Both the position numbers and the translations under genes were made by a program. A DNA stretch of 64,000 nt from Epsilonproteobacteria bacterium UBA4036 (GTDB taxonomy: Bacteria > Campylobacterota > Campylobacteria > Campylobacterales > Arcobacteraceae), in the NCBI GenBank assembly GCA_002382325.1, contig DGAG01000016.1, forward strand, positions 59,354-123,353, given 5' to 3'. The notes beneath the pieces were generated by a model that was not told the origin of the DNA, ran no database searches, and was given only the letters and a program-made list of their open reading frames with translations. Shown here one piece after another: positions 34,366-44,624 of this stretch (position 1 is the first letter of the stretch; each line of letters begins with the position of its first letter).

Positions 34366-35868
34366 TTATTTAAGAAAGAGTGACTCTACGGATACTTTAA
34401 CTAAGTCAAAAATTCCATCAATACTTGGTATTGGAATAAAGAATAATACAGCTGATCCAATTCCTCCCCAAACGATTAAAATCGCAACCAAAGCAATGGC
34501 ATAGGTTGAAATTCGTGAGTCATCAAAGGCCTCTTCTTCAAACTGTTTGTTCTTAGGATAGAAGTACATCATGGCAATTAACTTAAAGTAATAGTAAATG
34601 GATACGCACGTTGCTAAGATAGCATAAATGGCTAAATAGATGTAACCTGCACTGATGGCTTCTGTGAAGACATACAATTTGGCAATAAACCCAATGGTGG
34701 AAGGAATCCCCGCCAATGAAAATAAGAATATGGTCATCATTGCAGCTAAAAAGGGTCTTTCTTGTGCCAAACCTTTAAAGTCATCGTAGGTGACTCTTAC
34801 TCGTGTTTGGGCGATAATATGAGAAACCAATCCAAATGCTCCAATGGCAGTCAACAAATACGAAATAAGATAAAACAGAATCGAATAGGCACTTTGAATG
34901 TTTTCACCTACAGCAATAAAGGCTAAAAGTAAATAGCCTGTATGCACAATTGAAGATGCGGCTAACATTCTTTTGACAATTTTTTGCGTTAAGGCTAACC
35001 ATGTTCCCAATGTTAAGGTAAACAAAATTAGAATCGTTAAAATAGGATCCCAAAAATCCTGCATACTTGGGAATGTTTGTAAAAAGGCTCTTAAGAAGAA
35101 AGAAAAAATTGCAACTTTAAATACTGACGCCATAAACGCAGTAACTAAAATAGGTGCCCCTCGGTAGACGTCCAATACCCAAGATTGGAAAGGGAAAGCG
35201 GCGATTTTAAAAATAAACGTAAATAAAATAAGGGTAATTCCAATATAGACTAACGTTAATTCACTGTTTTCATGAGAAGCAATAAAAGTCGCTAATTCAC
35301 CTAAGTGTGTTGTGCTTGTTGCTCCAAAAATCAGTACCACACCTAAGAGGTAAAAAGCACCAATAAAGGCACCTAAAACCAAATATTTAAAGATGGCTTC
35401 AATTCTTTTTTCATTATCGGTGTTAAATCCTACTAAGATATAAACAGCAAATGAGGCAATTTCCAAAGCAATATATGCAGTAATCAACTCATTGGCATTT
35501 GCTAATAACATCATACCAAAGAGTGAAAACATCAAAATGCTGTAAAATTCACCTTTAATAAAACTTCGCTCTTGTGCATAGTGTTCACCAATTAAAATAA
35601 CCAATAACGTACCTGTAATTAATGCCATATTAAAAAAATTGGCATAGGTGTCAAAAATCAATAAATCGTATAAATACTCACTGTACGGAAGTAAAGTAAA
35701 CGATTCTCCCGCGGGATAAATTGAAAAGCCCAATGCCAAGAGTAAAAAGAGCGTAGAAACAATAATATGGTTTTTGATGCTAAAACGATCATACATGCTT
35801 AGAAACATCAATACCAATGCCCCAATTAACACAGTAAGAACGGGTAAAATGTTCATAATTTCCATCAT
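34366..35868 (-). CDS. nuoN: NADH-quinone oxidoreductase subunit N
   Basis: The 500-residue antiporter-like membrane subunit of complex I has about 14 helices and conserved proton-channel residues, for instance the Glu in AYIALEIASF and Lys-containing helices KIAAFPFQSW and KVAIFSF. It overlaps nuoM by four bases and is last in the nuo operon. Proton translocation here accompanies menaquinone reduction. Length is normal. Confidence 0.95.
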   Translation of the reverse strand: MMEIMNILPVLTVLIGALVLMFLSMYDRFSIKNHIIVSTLFLLLALGFSIYPAGESFTLLPYSEYLYDLLIFDTYANFFNMALITGTLLVILIGEHYAQERSFIKGEFYSILMFSLFGMMLLANANELITAYIALEIASFAVYILVGFNTDNEKRIEAIFKYLVLGAFIGAFYLLGVVLIFGATSTTHLGELATFIASHENSELTLVYIGITLILFTFIFKIAAFPFQSWVLDVYRGAPILVTAFMASVFKVAIFSFFLRAFLQTFPSMQDFWDPILTILILFTLTLGTWLALTQKIVKRMLAASSIVHTGYLLLAFIAVGENIQSAYSILFYLISYLLTAIGAFGLVSHIIAQTRVRVTYDDFKGLAQERPFLAAMMTIFLFSLAGIPSTIGFIAKLYVFTEAISAGYIYLAIYAILATCVSIYYYFKLIAMMYFYPKNKQFEEEAFDDSRISTYAIALVAILIVWGGIGSAVLFFIPIPSIDGIFDLVKVSVESLFLK

Positions 35869-37346
35869 TTTGTAGCTCCTATGTGTAAAATATCGGTTAA
35901 GTAGTGTGTAATTGATGGTTCAAATTTATCCATAAAAGGTTCAGGATAAACCCCCATTAGAAAAACTAAAATAACCCAAGGGGCCAACCCAATAATCTCT
36001 TTAACTTTTAAATCTCTCATTTTTAGAGCAGGTCCTTCTTTTTTTTGTAAAATGGCTCGTTGGAACATCCATAACATAAATGAAGCTGCAACCAATACCG
36101 TAACTGCCGAAATATAGCCCATAATGTGATTAAATTCATATACACCAAAGATAATTAACAATTCAGCTACAAATCCATTGGTACCAGGTAATCCGACATT
36201 GGCAAACAGCATAATGGCAAAAATCAGAGTAAAAATAGGGGCTTGTTTGGCAATTCCTCCTAAATCTTTAATCGTTTTTAATCCGGTTTGGTCATACAAT
36301 ACTCCTATGAGTAAAAACAAGGCTCCCGTTGCAATGGCGTGAGCAATCACTAAATATAAGGCTCCACCAATACCGTATTCATTGAGCGAGAAAATACCTG
36401 CTGCAATAAAAGAGAGGTGAGAAGCCGACGAATACGCAAACATTCGTTTGATATCATCTTGCATGAGTGCGGCAATACCAAAATAGATTAAACCAAATAA
36501 TCCAATAAAAACAAACCAGCTGGAAAACTGAATATAAATATCAGGAAAAAGAGGAATCATAAATCGTACAACCGCATAAATCCCTAATTTTGCCATAATA
36601 GAAGAGAGTAAAAATACAGCACCTGTTGGGGCATTTTTATAGGTTTCCATAATCCAAGTATGAAAAGGGAAAAGAGGAATTTTAATCGCAAATGCCGTTA
36701 AAAATGCTAAAAATAACCAAAATTTTTCTTGATAAGAAAAGGTGGTAATTTGAGTTAAATCAGAGTATTGAAAACTCCAAACGCCAAACTCTTCAAAATA
36801 CGCCACACCCAAATAAATAATTGCCACAAACATCATAAGTGAACCAAACATTGTATAAACCGTAACTTTAATGGTGGTAAATATTTTGTTGCCACTTCCA
36901 AAGTTACCAATCATTAAAAATACAGGTAACAGCATCACTTCCCAAAAGAAGTAAAATAAAATGACATCCAAAGACAATAATGCTCCCGTTACCCCTGTTT
37001 GAACCAAAAGCATATTAATCCAATATCCTTTGGTTCTTCCATCCCATAAAAGAAGATATGACGTTGGAATTAAAATGGCAATCATCATTAAGATGGTTAA
37101 CGAAAATCCATCCACACCAATGTAATAATTAATTCCGTAGTTTAAAATCCAAGGCACGTTGGTAACAAATTGCATGTCACTGTTTGACTCATAGTTTAAA
37201 TAAATTTTTAGTACAAGAACAAGAATGATTATTGTTGTAATAAATGCAATGTTTCTGACATCTTCCACTTTAGTTGTAGAAATCATTAAAATGAAAGCCA
37301 CAAACGCCGGTAGAAAAATAATAAATGATAATATATCTGTACCCAT
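35865..37346 (-). CDS. nuoM: NADH-quinone oxidoreductase subunit M
   Basis: The 493-residue antiporter-like subunit has about 14 helices. FFFWEVMLLPVFLMIG carries the conserved channel Glu and KIPLFPFHTWIMETYKNAPTGAVFLLS the conserved Lys and the Mrp-type signature. It sits between nuoL and nuoN with a one-base gap and a four-base overlap. Confidence 0.95.
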   Translation of the reverse strand: MGTDILSFIIFLPAFVAFILMISTTKVEDVRNIAFITTIIILVLVLKIYLNYESNSDMQFVTNVPWILNYGINYYIGVDGFSLTILMMIAILIPTSYLLLWDGRTKGYWINMLLVQTGVTGALLSLDVILFYFFWEVMLLPVFLMIGNFGSGNKIFTTIKVTVYTMFGSLMMFVAIIYLGVAYFEEFGVWSFQYSDLTQITTFSYQEKFWLFLAFLTAFAIKIPLFPFHTWIMETYKNAPTGAVFLLSSIMAKLGIYAVVRFMIPLFPDIYIQFSSWFVFIGLFGLIYFGIAALMQDDIKRMFAYSSASHLSFIAAGIFSLNEYGIGGALYLVIAHAIATGALFLLIGVLYDQTGLKTIKDLGGIAKQAPIFTLIFAIMLFANVGLPGTNGFVAELLIIFGVYEFNHIMGYISAVTVLVAASFMLWMFQRAILQKKEGPALKMRDLKVKEIIGLAPWVILVFLMGVYPEPFMDKFEPSITHYLTDILHIGATK

Positions 37347-37347
37347 T

Positions 37348-39237
37348 CTATTGTCCTATTAATGTAGTGTAAAGATATAAGAATGCACAACTCATACCTA
37401 TTAACATATATAATGCATAAAATCTTACATTTCCGTTTTGTAAAAATGCAAGTTTTTTACCAAAATCAACAAACTCACGACAAACGAGCATAATCATTCC
37501 ATCGACAACCTTATCATCAACAACTCGATCAAAGAAGTGACTGATTTTTTTCAAAGATTTGACAAAAACATAATCATACAACTCATCGATATAGAATTTG
37601 TTTCCAATAATACCTTCTTCGGTTTCTGGTTTAGACACATCAAAGCGAGCATATTTTTTATACGCCACTAAAATCCCTAATGCGGCTACGGCAACACTGG
37701 CAAACATTAAAAGGTACTCGGTTGAGTGTGACATATGAAGGGCTGTTGAGCCTAATTGTGCCAACCACGTATCGACTTGATGCTCTCCGCCAAAAATAGC
37801 AGGAAAGTTTAAAAATCCTGCAAAAACAGCACCAATGGCTAAAACCAATAAAGGAAATGAGATGGTTTTGTCGGTTGAAGCATAATGCACATCATGTCCA
37901 TTGGGTGCAACAAAAACAACAAAGTAAAGTCTGAACATATAAAATGCCGTTAAAAATGCGGTAAAAATACCAATACCGTAAATGATAAACTCTCCTTCTT
38001 GGAACGCCGCTGCTAAAATGGCATCTTTACTGAAAAATCCCGAAAAAGGGGGAATCCCTGCAATGGCAATCACACCAATTAAAAAGGTTGCTTTTACAAT
38101 GGGTTGATAGACTCTGTGTTGTGCCATTTTAAAGATATTTTGTTCGTGATGTAAGGCTAAGATGGCAGCACCAGCACCCATAAACAGCATGGCTTTAAAG
38201 AAAGCGTGAGTAAACACGTGAAATAACCCAGAAGAGTAAAAGCCTAATCCCACAGCAATAAACATATACCCCAGTTGACTCATAGTAGAGTAGGCTAAAA
38301 TCTTCTTAATGTCTGTTTGTCGTGTGGCAATAACGGCGGCTAAAAGCGCAGAAAATGCTCCAATATAGGCAATAAACAGACCAATTTCTTCAATTCCTGT
38401 GTATAAAAAGTGGAATCGTGCCACCATATAAACCCCAGCAGTAACCATGGTTGCTGCGTGAATCAAGGCTGAAATAGGCGTAGGCCCTGCCATCGCATCA
38501 GGTAACCAAACATACAAAGGCACTTGAGCTGATTTACCCATGGCTCCCACAAAAAGTAAGAACCCAGCAAGTGCGAGAGTTCCTGTGGTTGCTACACCTA
38601 CATTTGCTTCCATTGAAGCAAAATCAAGCCCCGTTTTACCTAAAGCAAAAAAGAGGGTAACGACTCCTAGAATAAACCCTAAATCCCCAACTCTGTTGAC
38701 AATAAAGGCTTTATTTCCTGCCATAACATTGTCTGCATCGGTATAGTAAAAAGAGATCAGTAAATAAGAACATACTCCAACACCTTCCCAACCAATAAAT
38801 AAAATAATGGGATTATCCGCAAGAACCAAAACCAACATTGAAGCTAAGAAAAGGTTAAAGTAGGCAAAAAACTTACCAAAGCCTTCATCGTTTTTCATAT
38901 ACCCCACGGCATAAATATGAATCAGCCAACCAACAAAAGTAACAAACATAGCCATAAAGATTGCCAGTTTATCCCCTAAGAATTTCATTTCAATGACTAA
39001 ACCATTAATATCTAACCATGTGAAGATGCTTTGATGAAAGGTAACATCACTGCTTTTCATCTCTAAAAATAATACTAATGTAAAAATAAATGCAATAAAT
39101 GGAGTAATTGTCCCAATGAGTGCAAATAAAATTTCAGGCAGAGGTTTTCTTTTGATATGGTAAAGGTAAAATCCACCGTTTAACAAAGCTCCCAATAACG
39201 GAGCTAAAATAATGAGAACCAAATAAGGCGTATGCAT
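37348..39237 (-). CDS. nuoL: NADH-quinone oxidoreductase subunit L
   Basis: The 629-residue antiporter-like subunit shows WEGVGVCSYLLISFYY with the channel Glu, KSAQVPLYVWLPDAMAGPTPISALIHAATMV and the long C-terminal lateral helix with a final TM segment. It overlaps nuoK by one base. The order L-M-N is the usual complex I arrangement. Confidence 0.96.
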   Translation of the reverse strand: MHTPYLVLIILAPLLGALLNGGFYLYHIKRKPLPEILFALIGTITPFIAFIFTLVLFLEMKSSDVTFHQSIFTWLDINGLVIEMKFLGDKLAIFMAMFVTFVGWLIHIYAVGYMKNDEGFGKFFAYFNLFLASMLVLVLADNPIILFIGWEGVGVCSYLLISFYYTDADNVMAGNKAFIVNRVGDLGFILGVVTLFFALGKTGLDFASMEANVGVATTGTLALAGFLLFVGAMGKSAQVPLYVWLPDAMAGPTPISALIHAATMVTAGVYMVARFHFLYTGIEEIGLFIAYIGAFSALLAAVIATRQTDIKKILAYSTMSQLGYMFIAVGLGFYSSGLFHVFTHAFFKAMLFMGAGAAILALHHEQNIFKMAQHRVYQPIVKATFLIGVIAIAGIPPFSGFFSKDAILAAAFQEGEFIIYGIGIFTAFLTAFYMFRLYFVVFVAPNGHDVHYASTDKTISFPLLVLAIGAVFAGFLNFPAIFGGEHQVDTWLAQLGSTALHMSHSTEYLLMFASVAVAALGILVAYKKYARFDVSKPETEEGIIGNKFYIDELYDYVFVKSLKKISHFFDRVVDDKVVDGMIMLVCREFVDFGKKLAFLQNGNVRFYALYMLIGMSCAFLYLYTTLIGQ

Positions 39238-39548
39238 TATTCAACCTCCTGTTTAAGTTCGGTAAAGATATCGGTATCCAATTTCCCTTTACTTCTAAAT
39301 AATAAAATAATAACCGACAGAAAAATAGCAGCTTCTGCTGCAGCAATGGCAACGACCATAATGGATACAATTTGTCCATCCATATTAAAATGGTATCGTG
39401 CAAAGGTGACTAAGAACAAATTGATGGCATTTAACATCAATTCAATTGACATATAAATCACAAAAATATTTCTTCGTGCAATCACCCCAATGACTCCAAT
39501 GGAAAACAGAATCATAGAAACGGTTGCATACCCTAATAAACTAGTCAA
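39237..39548 (-). CDS. nuoK: NADH-quinone oxidoreductase subunit K
   Basis: The 103-residue subunit has three TM helices and the two conserved Glu residues of the membrane axis, in SIELMLNAINL and in AAAEAAIFLSV. It overlaps nuoJ by four bases and nuoL by one. Confidence 0.94.
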   Translation of the reverse strand: MTSLLGYATVSMILFSIGVIGVIARRNIFVIYMSIELMLNAINLFLVTFARYHFNMDGQIVSIMVVAIAAAEAAIFLSVIILLFRSKGKLDTDIFTELKQEVE

Positions 39549-40057
39549 TTTAACTCCTTTGCTTTTCTCTTCTTGGCTAAAACCACTGATCCAATTAATG
39601 CCACTAAGAGTAAAATTGAGATAAGTTCAAAAGGGATAAGCCAATCTTTGTATAAAATTAACCCAATCTCTTTGACTCCACCAAATCCCTCTTCAACAAT
39701 TGACATATCGGCTTGTGGCATTTTTGCAACGGTATCAAGAATAAGCGCATTAATAGGAAGCATAATGGCAATTCCAAGACCAATTAAAAAATTTCGTCTG
39801 GGTTCTTGTGGTAAATCTTTATCTTCAATATTTAAGTACATTAAAATAAAAAGCAACAAGGTCATAATAGCGCCGGCATAGACAATGATTTGAACCATAA
39901 ACATAAAAGAAGCACTTAATAAAGCAAAAAGACCTCCCACTGAAATAACACTGATTAAAAGACCCAATGCAGCATAAATTGGGCTTTTATATAACAGCAT
40001 AGCAACAGCACCCGTAATGGCAAAAAATGCCAGTGCTGCAAATAAAATATCAATCAT
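39545..40057 (-). CDS. nuoJ: NADH-quinone oxidoreductase subunit J
   Basis: The 170-residue subunit has about five TM helices, including the conserved IVYAGAIMTLLLFILMY segment with the pi-bulge helix typical of NuoJ. Start and stop overlap nuoI and nuoK by four bases each. Confidence 0.94.
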   Translation of the reverse strand: MIDILFAALAFFAITGAVAMLLYKSPIYAALGLLISVISVGGLFALLSASFMFMVQIIVYAGAIMTLLLFILMYLNIEDKDLPQEPRRNFLIGLGIAIMLPINALILDTVAKMPQADMSIVEEGFGGVKEIGLILYKDWLIPFELISILLLVALIGSVVLAKKRKAKELN

Positions 40058-40560
40058 TTTTGCTCCTTTGGTACAAACTCTTCATGAGACATCAATCGTT
40101 GTTTATCGACAACAAAATCCTCTCTGCGACTGGCTGTAAAACTGAAAATACCTGTATCCATTCGAATCGCATCACACGGACACGCATCCACGCAATAACC
40201 ACAAAAAACACACTCTAAAAGATCAATTTTAAATTGTTTTGGTCGTTTTTCAGCTACATTGTCAAATCGTTCTTCGGCTTCAATAAAAATACATTGTGCA
40301 GGACAAGCCGTTGCACACATATAACATGCCACACACTTTTCACTGCCATCGTCCCACTTGGTTAATCGATGAACCCCTCTGTAACGTTCTGTAATATCCG
40401 TAGGTTGAACTTCTGGATATTGCAGTGTTTCTAAATTAGACGTATCGCCTAAGTTTTTGACAAATCGTTTAAATGTAGTTTTCATTCCCCCTGCAATGGC
40501 AGGAATATACAAACGGTCTTTTAAACTGCTTCCGTGTCGTTGAATAATTTTTACACCCAT
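40054..40560 (-). CDS. nuoI: NADH-quinone oxidoreductase subunit I
   Basis: The 168-residue peripheral-arm subunit has two [4Fe-4S] motifs, CVACYMCATACPAQC near 80-94 and CVFCGYCVDACPCDAI near 120-135, clusters N6a and N6b on the path to quinone. It starts one base after the nuoH stop and overlaps nuoJ by four bases. Confidence 0.95.
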   Translation of the reverse strand: MGVKIIQRHGSSLKDRLYIPAIAGGMKTTFKRFVKNLGDTSNLETLQYPEVQPTDITERYRGVHRLTKWDDGSEKCVACYMCATACPAQCIFIEAEERFDNVAEKRPKQFKIDLLECVFCGYCVDACPCDAIRMDTGIFSFTASRREDFVVDKQRLMSHEEFVPKEQK

Positions 40561-40561
40561 A

Positions 40562-41845
40562 TTAATTTCCTAAAAAAACGATAACAATCGCAGTGATTAC
40601 GATATTTAAAAGTGCCAATGGCAATAACACTTTCCATCCCAACATTTGCAATTGATCGTATCTGAATCGTAACAGTGTCCATCGAATCCAAATGAAAACA
40701 AAACACATCATAAAGAATTTGACCATAAAAGTACTGACTTGAACCACCGCGGTAGCAATATTGATTCCATTTTGGCTTAAGCCACTTAGGAAAATCCATA
40801 ACAAGGTTAAGGTAATCACTAATCCCAGTCCTAAAAAAACTTTGGTTAATACTTTGGTCTCTTTAGCACGTGGGTCATTGGGGTTATCCCATGTGTTATT
40901 TTTTTGCATCCAACCCACAAACAGTAAGGTCATAACAGGAACCATTAAAATAAGAACCATTAAAACATTGTCAATGTTGGCTTTAAGTGTTGCCGTGTCC
41001 ATCCAAGGAATGTGATAACCACCAAAAAACAGGGTCACAATAAAAGCACTTGAAGCGGCCATAGCGGCAAATTCGCCTACTTGAAACAGACCAAAACGCA
41101 TGGCGGAATACTCTGTATGGTAACCGGCTACGATTTCTGATTCTCCTTCTGAAATATCAAAAGGGGTTCTATTGGCTTCAGCAAAGGCACATACGATAAA
41201 AATCAGACACGCCAGTGGCTGAATAATGACACCCCACGAGGGTAAAAAGCCAAATGCCAACTCACCTTGTGCGGCAACCATATCATTAAGATGAAGGCTT
41301 CCATAAGAGATGATAATTGAAATAACCGATAATGCCATAGCCGCTTCATACGAGATAACTTGAGCAGTTGTTCGAATCGAACTTAATAAACCAAATTTAC
41401 TGTTTGAAGAGTAGCCGCCTAAAATAATTCCATAAGTGGCTAACCCCGCAAAAGCAAAAAACCATAAAATCCCTAAGTGCATAGGTATGGCTTGCATCAT
41501 ATGAGATTGTCCATCAATAATTAATTCATCTGCAAACGGCACAACGGCAAATGTTAAGAGTGAACAAAAAAATACAATAGCGGGAGCAGCTGTAAAGAAA
41601 AATTTGTACTTGATGTGTGAGGGCGTAAAATCTTCTTTAAAGACAAGTTTTAACATGTCCGCAATACTTTGAATAAGTCCACCCAATCTAAAACCACCAA
41701 TATGGCATCTGTTTGGTCCTGTTCTATCTTGGATAAAACCGGCAACTCTTCTTTCCCACCATACTAAAATAGGGGTGGTTCCTACAGCGAGTTTCACTGC
41801 AAGTAAAATGTTGACAATTATAACAATAACTGATACAAAATCCAT
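40562..41845 (-). CDS. nuoH: NADH-quinone oxidoreductase subunit H (enlarged)
   Basis: This quinone-site subunit shows ERRVAGFIQDRTGPNRCHIGG and FAEANRTPFDISEGESEIVAGYHTEYSA with the conserved charged residues. At 427 residues it is about 100 longer than the common ~330-residue form. The extra length is a hydrophobic segment inserted between a GYHIPW loop (about 285) and the last conserved segment FIWIRWTLLRFRYDQLM. It lies between nuoG and nuoI. Confidence 0.94.
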   Translation of the reverse strand: MDFVSVIVIIVNILLAVKLAVGTTPILVWWERRVAGFIQDRTGPNRCHIGGFRLGGLIQSIADMLKLVFKEDFTPSHIKYKFFFTAAPAIVFFCSLLTFAVVPFADELIIDGQSHMMQAIPMHLGILWFFAFAGLATYGIILGGYSSNSKFGLLSSIRTTAQVISYEAAMALSVISIIISYGSLHLNDMVAAQGELAFGFLPSWGVIIQPLACLIFIVCAFAEANRTPFDISEGESEIVAGYHTEYSAMRFGLFQVGEFAAMAASSAFIVTLFFGGYHIPWMDTATLKANIDNVLMVLILMVPVMTLLFVGWMQKNNTWDNPNDPRAKETKVLTKVFLGLGLVITLTLLWIFLSGLSQNGINIATAVVQVSTFMVKFFMMCFVFIWIRWTLLRFRYDQLQMLGWKVLLPLALLNIVITAIVIVFLGN

Positions 41846-41856
41846 TGTGTTCCTTT

Positions 41857-43275
41857 TTAAAGCATTGAGTTTATAGTATCAAGAAACTCTTTTAAATCAA
41901 CAGCACGTGTATCTTTATTGATTTTTGAAATAACTTCTTGTTGTATACCATCGCAATTGATATAAGTTCCATTCTTTTCTAAAAAGGATGAAATTCCTAT
42001 GGCAATGTTTGCAAAACTGTTGATTGCACTGTTATGTGATGTTAAGTGAATGACTTTTTTTCCGTTTAACAACGTAGGTTTGTCTTCAAAATAACTGTTT
42101 TCTAAAATAATCACCAATGAAGCCTGAGCAAGATTTGCATTAAATTGTCTTTCATCTTCACTGATATTTATGGTTTCGTACGCTTTTCGGTTGGGTGCTT
42201 TGTCATGGGTTCTTAACAGTTCATCTTTAAACGATTCATCAAAATAGTATGGGGCATAACCAGAAATTGATGCGTGTGTTTTTACGGCAAGTTGTTGAGC
42301 CGCTTTTAACTCTTCGCACGATAACATAGGAGATACCACAATCAAAATATTTTTTTCTTCTTTGAGAGTTTTAATCACAGAAGCTTTTGCGTTATTAAGG
42401 GTTTCTGTTTCTTGGTTGCATTGCATTGTTAAAAATCGATTTTCATTCTCTTTTTTATAGCTTAATCTTCCCTCATCGCAAATAAAATGACCATTAACTG
42501 CTTTGTTGACTTTAGGTCTGAATCTGAAAATGGTATCGTCTTCATATTTCTCTTTTCGGTGGTCAACATAAATATTACACCCTTTTGAACATCCCTTACA
42601 AATGGCTTCAAACGTTTCCATAAACCAAACACGTTGTTTAAACCTAAAATCTTTACTGGTTAAGGCACCAACAGGACATAAATCAACCACATTCATGGCA
42701 TATTCGCTTTGAAGTTCCATGCCAGGGAAAGTTCCAATAACACTGTGATCCGCACGTGAATGAACACCCAATTCATTGGTTTTCGTGACGTTTTTGAAAA
42801 ATCGAACGCATCGTGTACATAACACACATCGCTCTTGATCCAACATAACGTTTCGACCCAAATCGACTCGTTTGAGGGCATGGTTTTTTTGAACATTGAC
42901 ACGATTGACATAAAAACCACTGTCCATATAATAGTCTTGGAGTTTACACTCGCCTGCTTGGTCACATGTTGGACAATCCAATGGGTGATTGACCAATTGC
43001 AGTTCTAAAATATCTTTTCGAACTTTTTCAATTTTCTCACCCTTTGTTCGTACAATCATACCTTCTTTGACAGGAGTATCACAAGCAATTTGAGGTCGTT
43101 TTTGTCCTTCGATTTCTACCATACACATTCGACAGTTTCCATCTTTTCCCAGTGCTTGATGATAACAAAAATGAGGAATATGAATATTCTCTTCTAATAA
43201 AGCATCAATCAGCAAACTGCCTTTTTGTGCTTCAAACTCTTTATCATTTATTGATATCTTAACCATCTCACTCAT
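41857..43275 (-). CDS. nuoG: NADH-quinone oxidoreductase subunit G (short form)
   Basis: The 472-residue subunit keeps all cluster ligands. The [2Fe-2S] set is C37, C48, C51, C65. N5 uses H97, C101, C104 and C110. N4 uses C150, C153, C156 and C200. The extra N7 site is C226, C229, C233 and C266. The molybdopterin-fold C-terminal part is much reduced compared with the common 700-900-residue forms. It follows gltA on the same strand and precedes nuoH by 11 bases. The ending looks genuine because the reading frame stops without a frameshift into further NuoG sequence. Confidence 0.93.
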   Translation of the reverse strand: MSEMVKISINDKEFEAQKGSLLIDALLEENIHIPHFCYHQALGKDGNCRMCMVEIEGQKRPQIACDTPVKEGMIVRTKGEKIEKVRKDILELQLVNHPLDCPTCDQAGECKLQDYYMDSGFYVNRVNVQKNHALKRVDLGRNVMLDQERCVLCTRCVRFFKNVTKTNELGVHSRADHSVIGTFPGMELQSEYAMNVVDLCPVGALTSKDFRFKQRVWFMETFEAICKGCSKGCNIYVDHRKEKYEDDTIFRFRPKVNKAVNGHFICDEGRLSYKKENENRFLTMQCNQETETLNNAKASVIKTLKEEKNILIVVSPMLSCEELKAAQQLAVKTHASISGYAPYYFDESFKDELLRTHDKAPNRKAYETINISEDERQFNANLAQASLVIILENSYFEDKPTLLNGKKVIHLTSHNSAINSFANIAIGISSFLEKNGTYINCDGIQQEVISKINKDTRAVDLKEFLDTINSML

Positions 43276-43310
43276 TCTTTGTTATCTCCTTTAGTGGGGC
43301 ACATAAATTT

Positions 43311-44597
43311 TTATTTACCTGTGTATAATTGTCTTGGTCGTGCAATTTTATGATTTGGATCTTGTTTTAATTCTGACCATTGTGTAATCCATCCAACTGT
43401 TCGTCCAATAACAAAGATAGGCGTAAACATTTCAACTGGAATTCTTAATGCTGTTAAAATCACACCTGAATAGAAGTCAATGTTTGGATATAATCCTCTT
43501 TGTTTGAAGTAATCATCATTTAACGCAGCTTCTTCAACGGCTGCTGCAACATCAAGCAGTTGAGAATCAAGATTTAATTCCACTCGTAATTTATCTTGTA
43601 GTTTTTTAAGCGTTTCAGCTCGTGGATCTCTGTTTTTATAGACTCGGTGACCAAATCCCATCAATCTGAATGGGTCATTTTTGTCTTTGGCTTTAGCAAT
43701 ATAAGAAGGAACATTTTTAACATCGCCAATCATTCGTAACTGATCCATAACTTTTTCATTGGCTCCTCCGTGAGCTGAACCCCATAATGCAGCAATACCA
43801 GAAGCAATCGCTACATAAGGGTGTGCTTCAGTAGAACCTACGTTTCTTACTGTTGTTGTAGAGGCATTTTGTTCGTGGTCGGCATGAAGTGTAAAAATGG
43901 CATCTAAAGCATCCACTTCCACTTGTTTGATCTCATCTTTTAAGCCACCGCCTAAGTTTTTCATTTTTCCACCCGGATAGGCTCGTAACATGTATAAAAA
44001 GTTTTCAGTGAAGTATCGATCAACATCAGGGTAAATCATTGGAACACCAATAGAGTTTCTGTATGCCATAGCTGCAATAGTAGGCATTTTTGCTACGATT
44101 CTTCGTCTCATTTCCATGAACTCTTTTTCATCTTCTAAGTTTAAATGCTCTTTATAAAATGTTGATAAAGCCATAACAGCCGCACCTAATGTTGCCATTG
44201 GATGTGCGCCATCTGGGAAAGCATCAAAAATTCTTACCAATCCTTCATTAATAAATGATCGATGTCTGATCTCTAAATCAAAATCTTTAGACTCTTCTGG
44301 CGTAGGTAATTTCCCTCTCATAAGCAGATGACAGACATCTAAGTAAGAGTGTTTACCTGCAAGTTCTTCAATAGGATAACCACGATATCTTAATTCAGAG
44401 TTTTCACCATCAATAAAAGTGATTTTTGATTCACAACTTGCTGTTGATGTATAACCTGGATCGTAAGTAAACATACCTGAATCTTTGTAAAAAGTCGAAA
44501 TATTTACAACATCTGGTCCTCTTGTACCACTTAAAATATCATACTCGTATGATTTACCATTTCGGTTATCCGTTAAAGTCATTGTATTCTTTGCCAT
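43311..44597 (-). CDS. gltA: Citrate synthase
   Basis: The 428-residue hexameric-type (type II) enzyme condenses oxaloacetate and acetyl-CoA to citrate, the TCA entry step. Catalytic residues fit: His in ALWGSAHGGANE, and His and Asp in GFGHRVYKNRDPRA. N-terminal strands (about 1-55) precede the globular domain. It is embedded between nuoF (27 bases upstream) and nuoG (35 bases downstream), so it should be co-transcribed with complex I, linking the NADH-producing cycle to its oxidation. Confidence 0.97.
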   Translation of the reverse strand: MAKNTMTLTDNRNGKSYEYDILSGTRGPDVVNISTFYKDSGMFTYDPGYTSTASCESKITFIDGENSELRYRGYPIEELAGKHSYLDVCHLLMRGKLPTPEESKDFDLEIRHRSFINEGLVRIFDAFPDGAHPMATLGAAVMALSTFYKEHLNLEDEKEFMEMRRRIVAKMPTIAAMAYRNSIGVPMIYPDVDRYFTENFLYMLRAYPGGKMKNLGGGLKDEIKQVEVDALDAIFTLHADHEQNASTTTVRNVGSTEAHPYVAIASGIAALWGSAHGGANEKVMDQLRMIGDVKNVPSYIAKAKDKNDPFRLMGFGHRVYKNRDPRAETLKKLQDKLRVELNLDSQLLDVAAAVEEAALNDDYFKQRGLYPNIDFYSGVILTALRIPVEMFTPIFVIGRTVGWITQWSELKQDPNHKIARPRQLYTGK

Positions 44598-44624
44598 TTT
44601 TTTCTCCTATTTTTAATTTAAATT

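Noticed and set aside
39134..39456. Short frames overlapping nuoK and nuoL
   Set aside because: They are shadows of the conserved nuo genes, which fill the region with one- to four-base overlaps.
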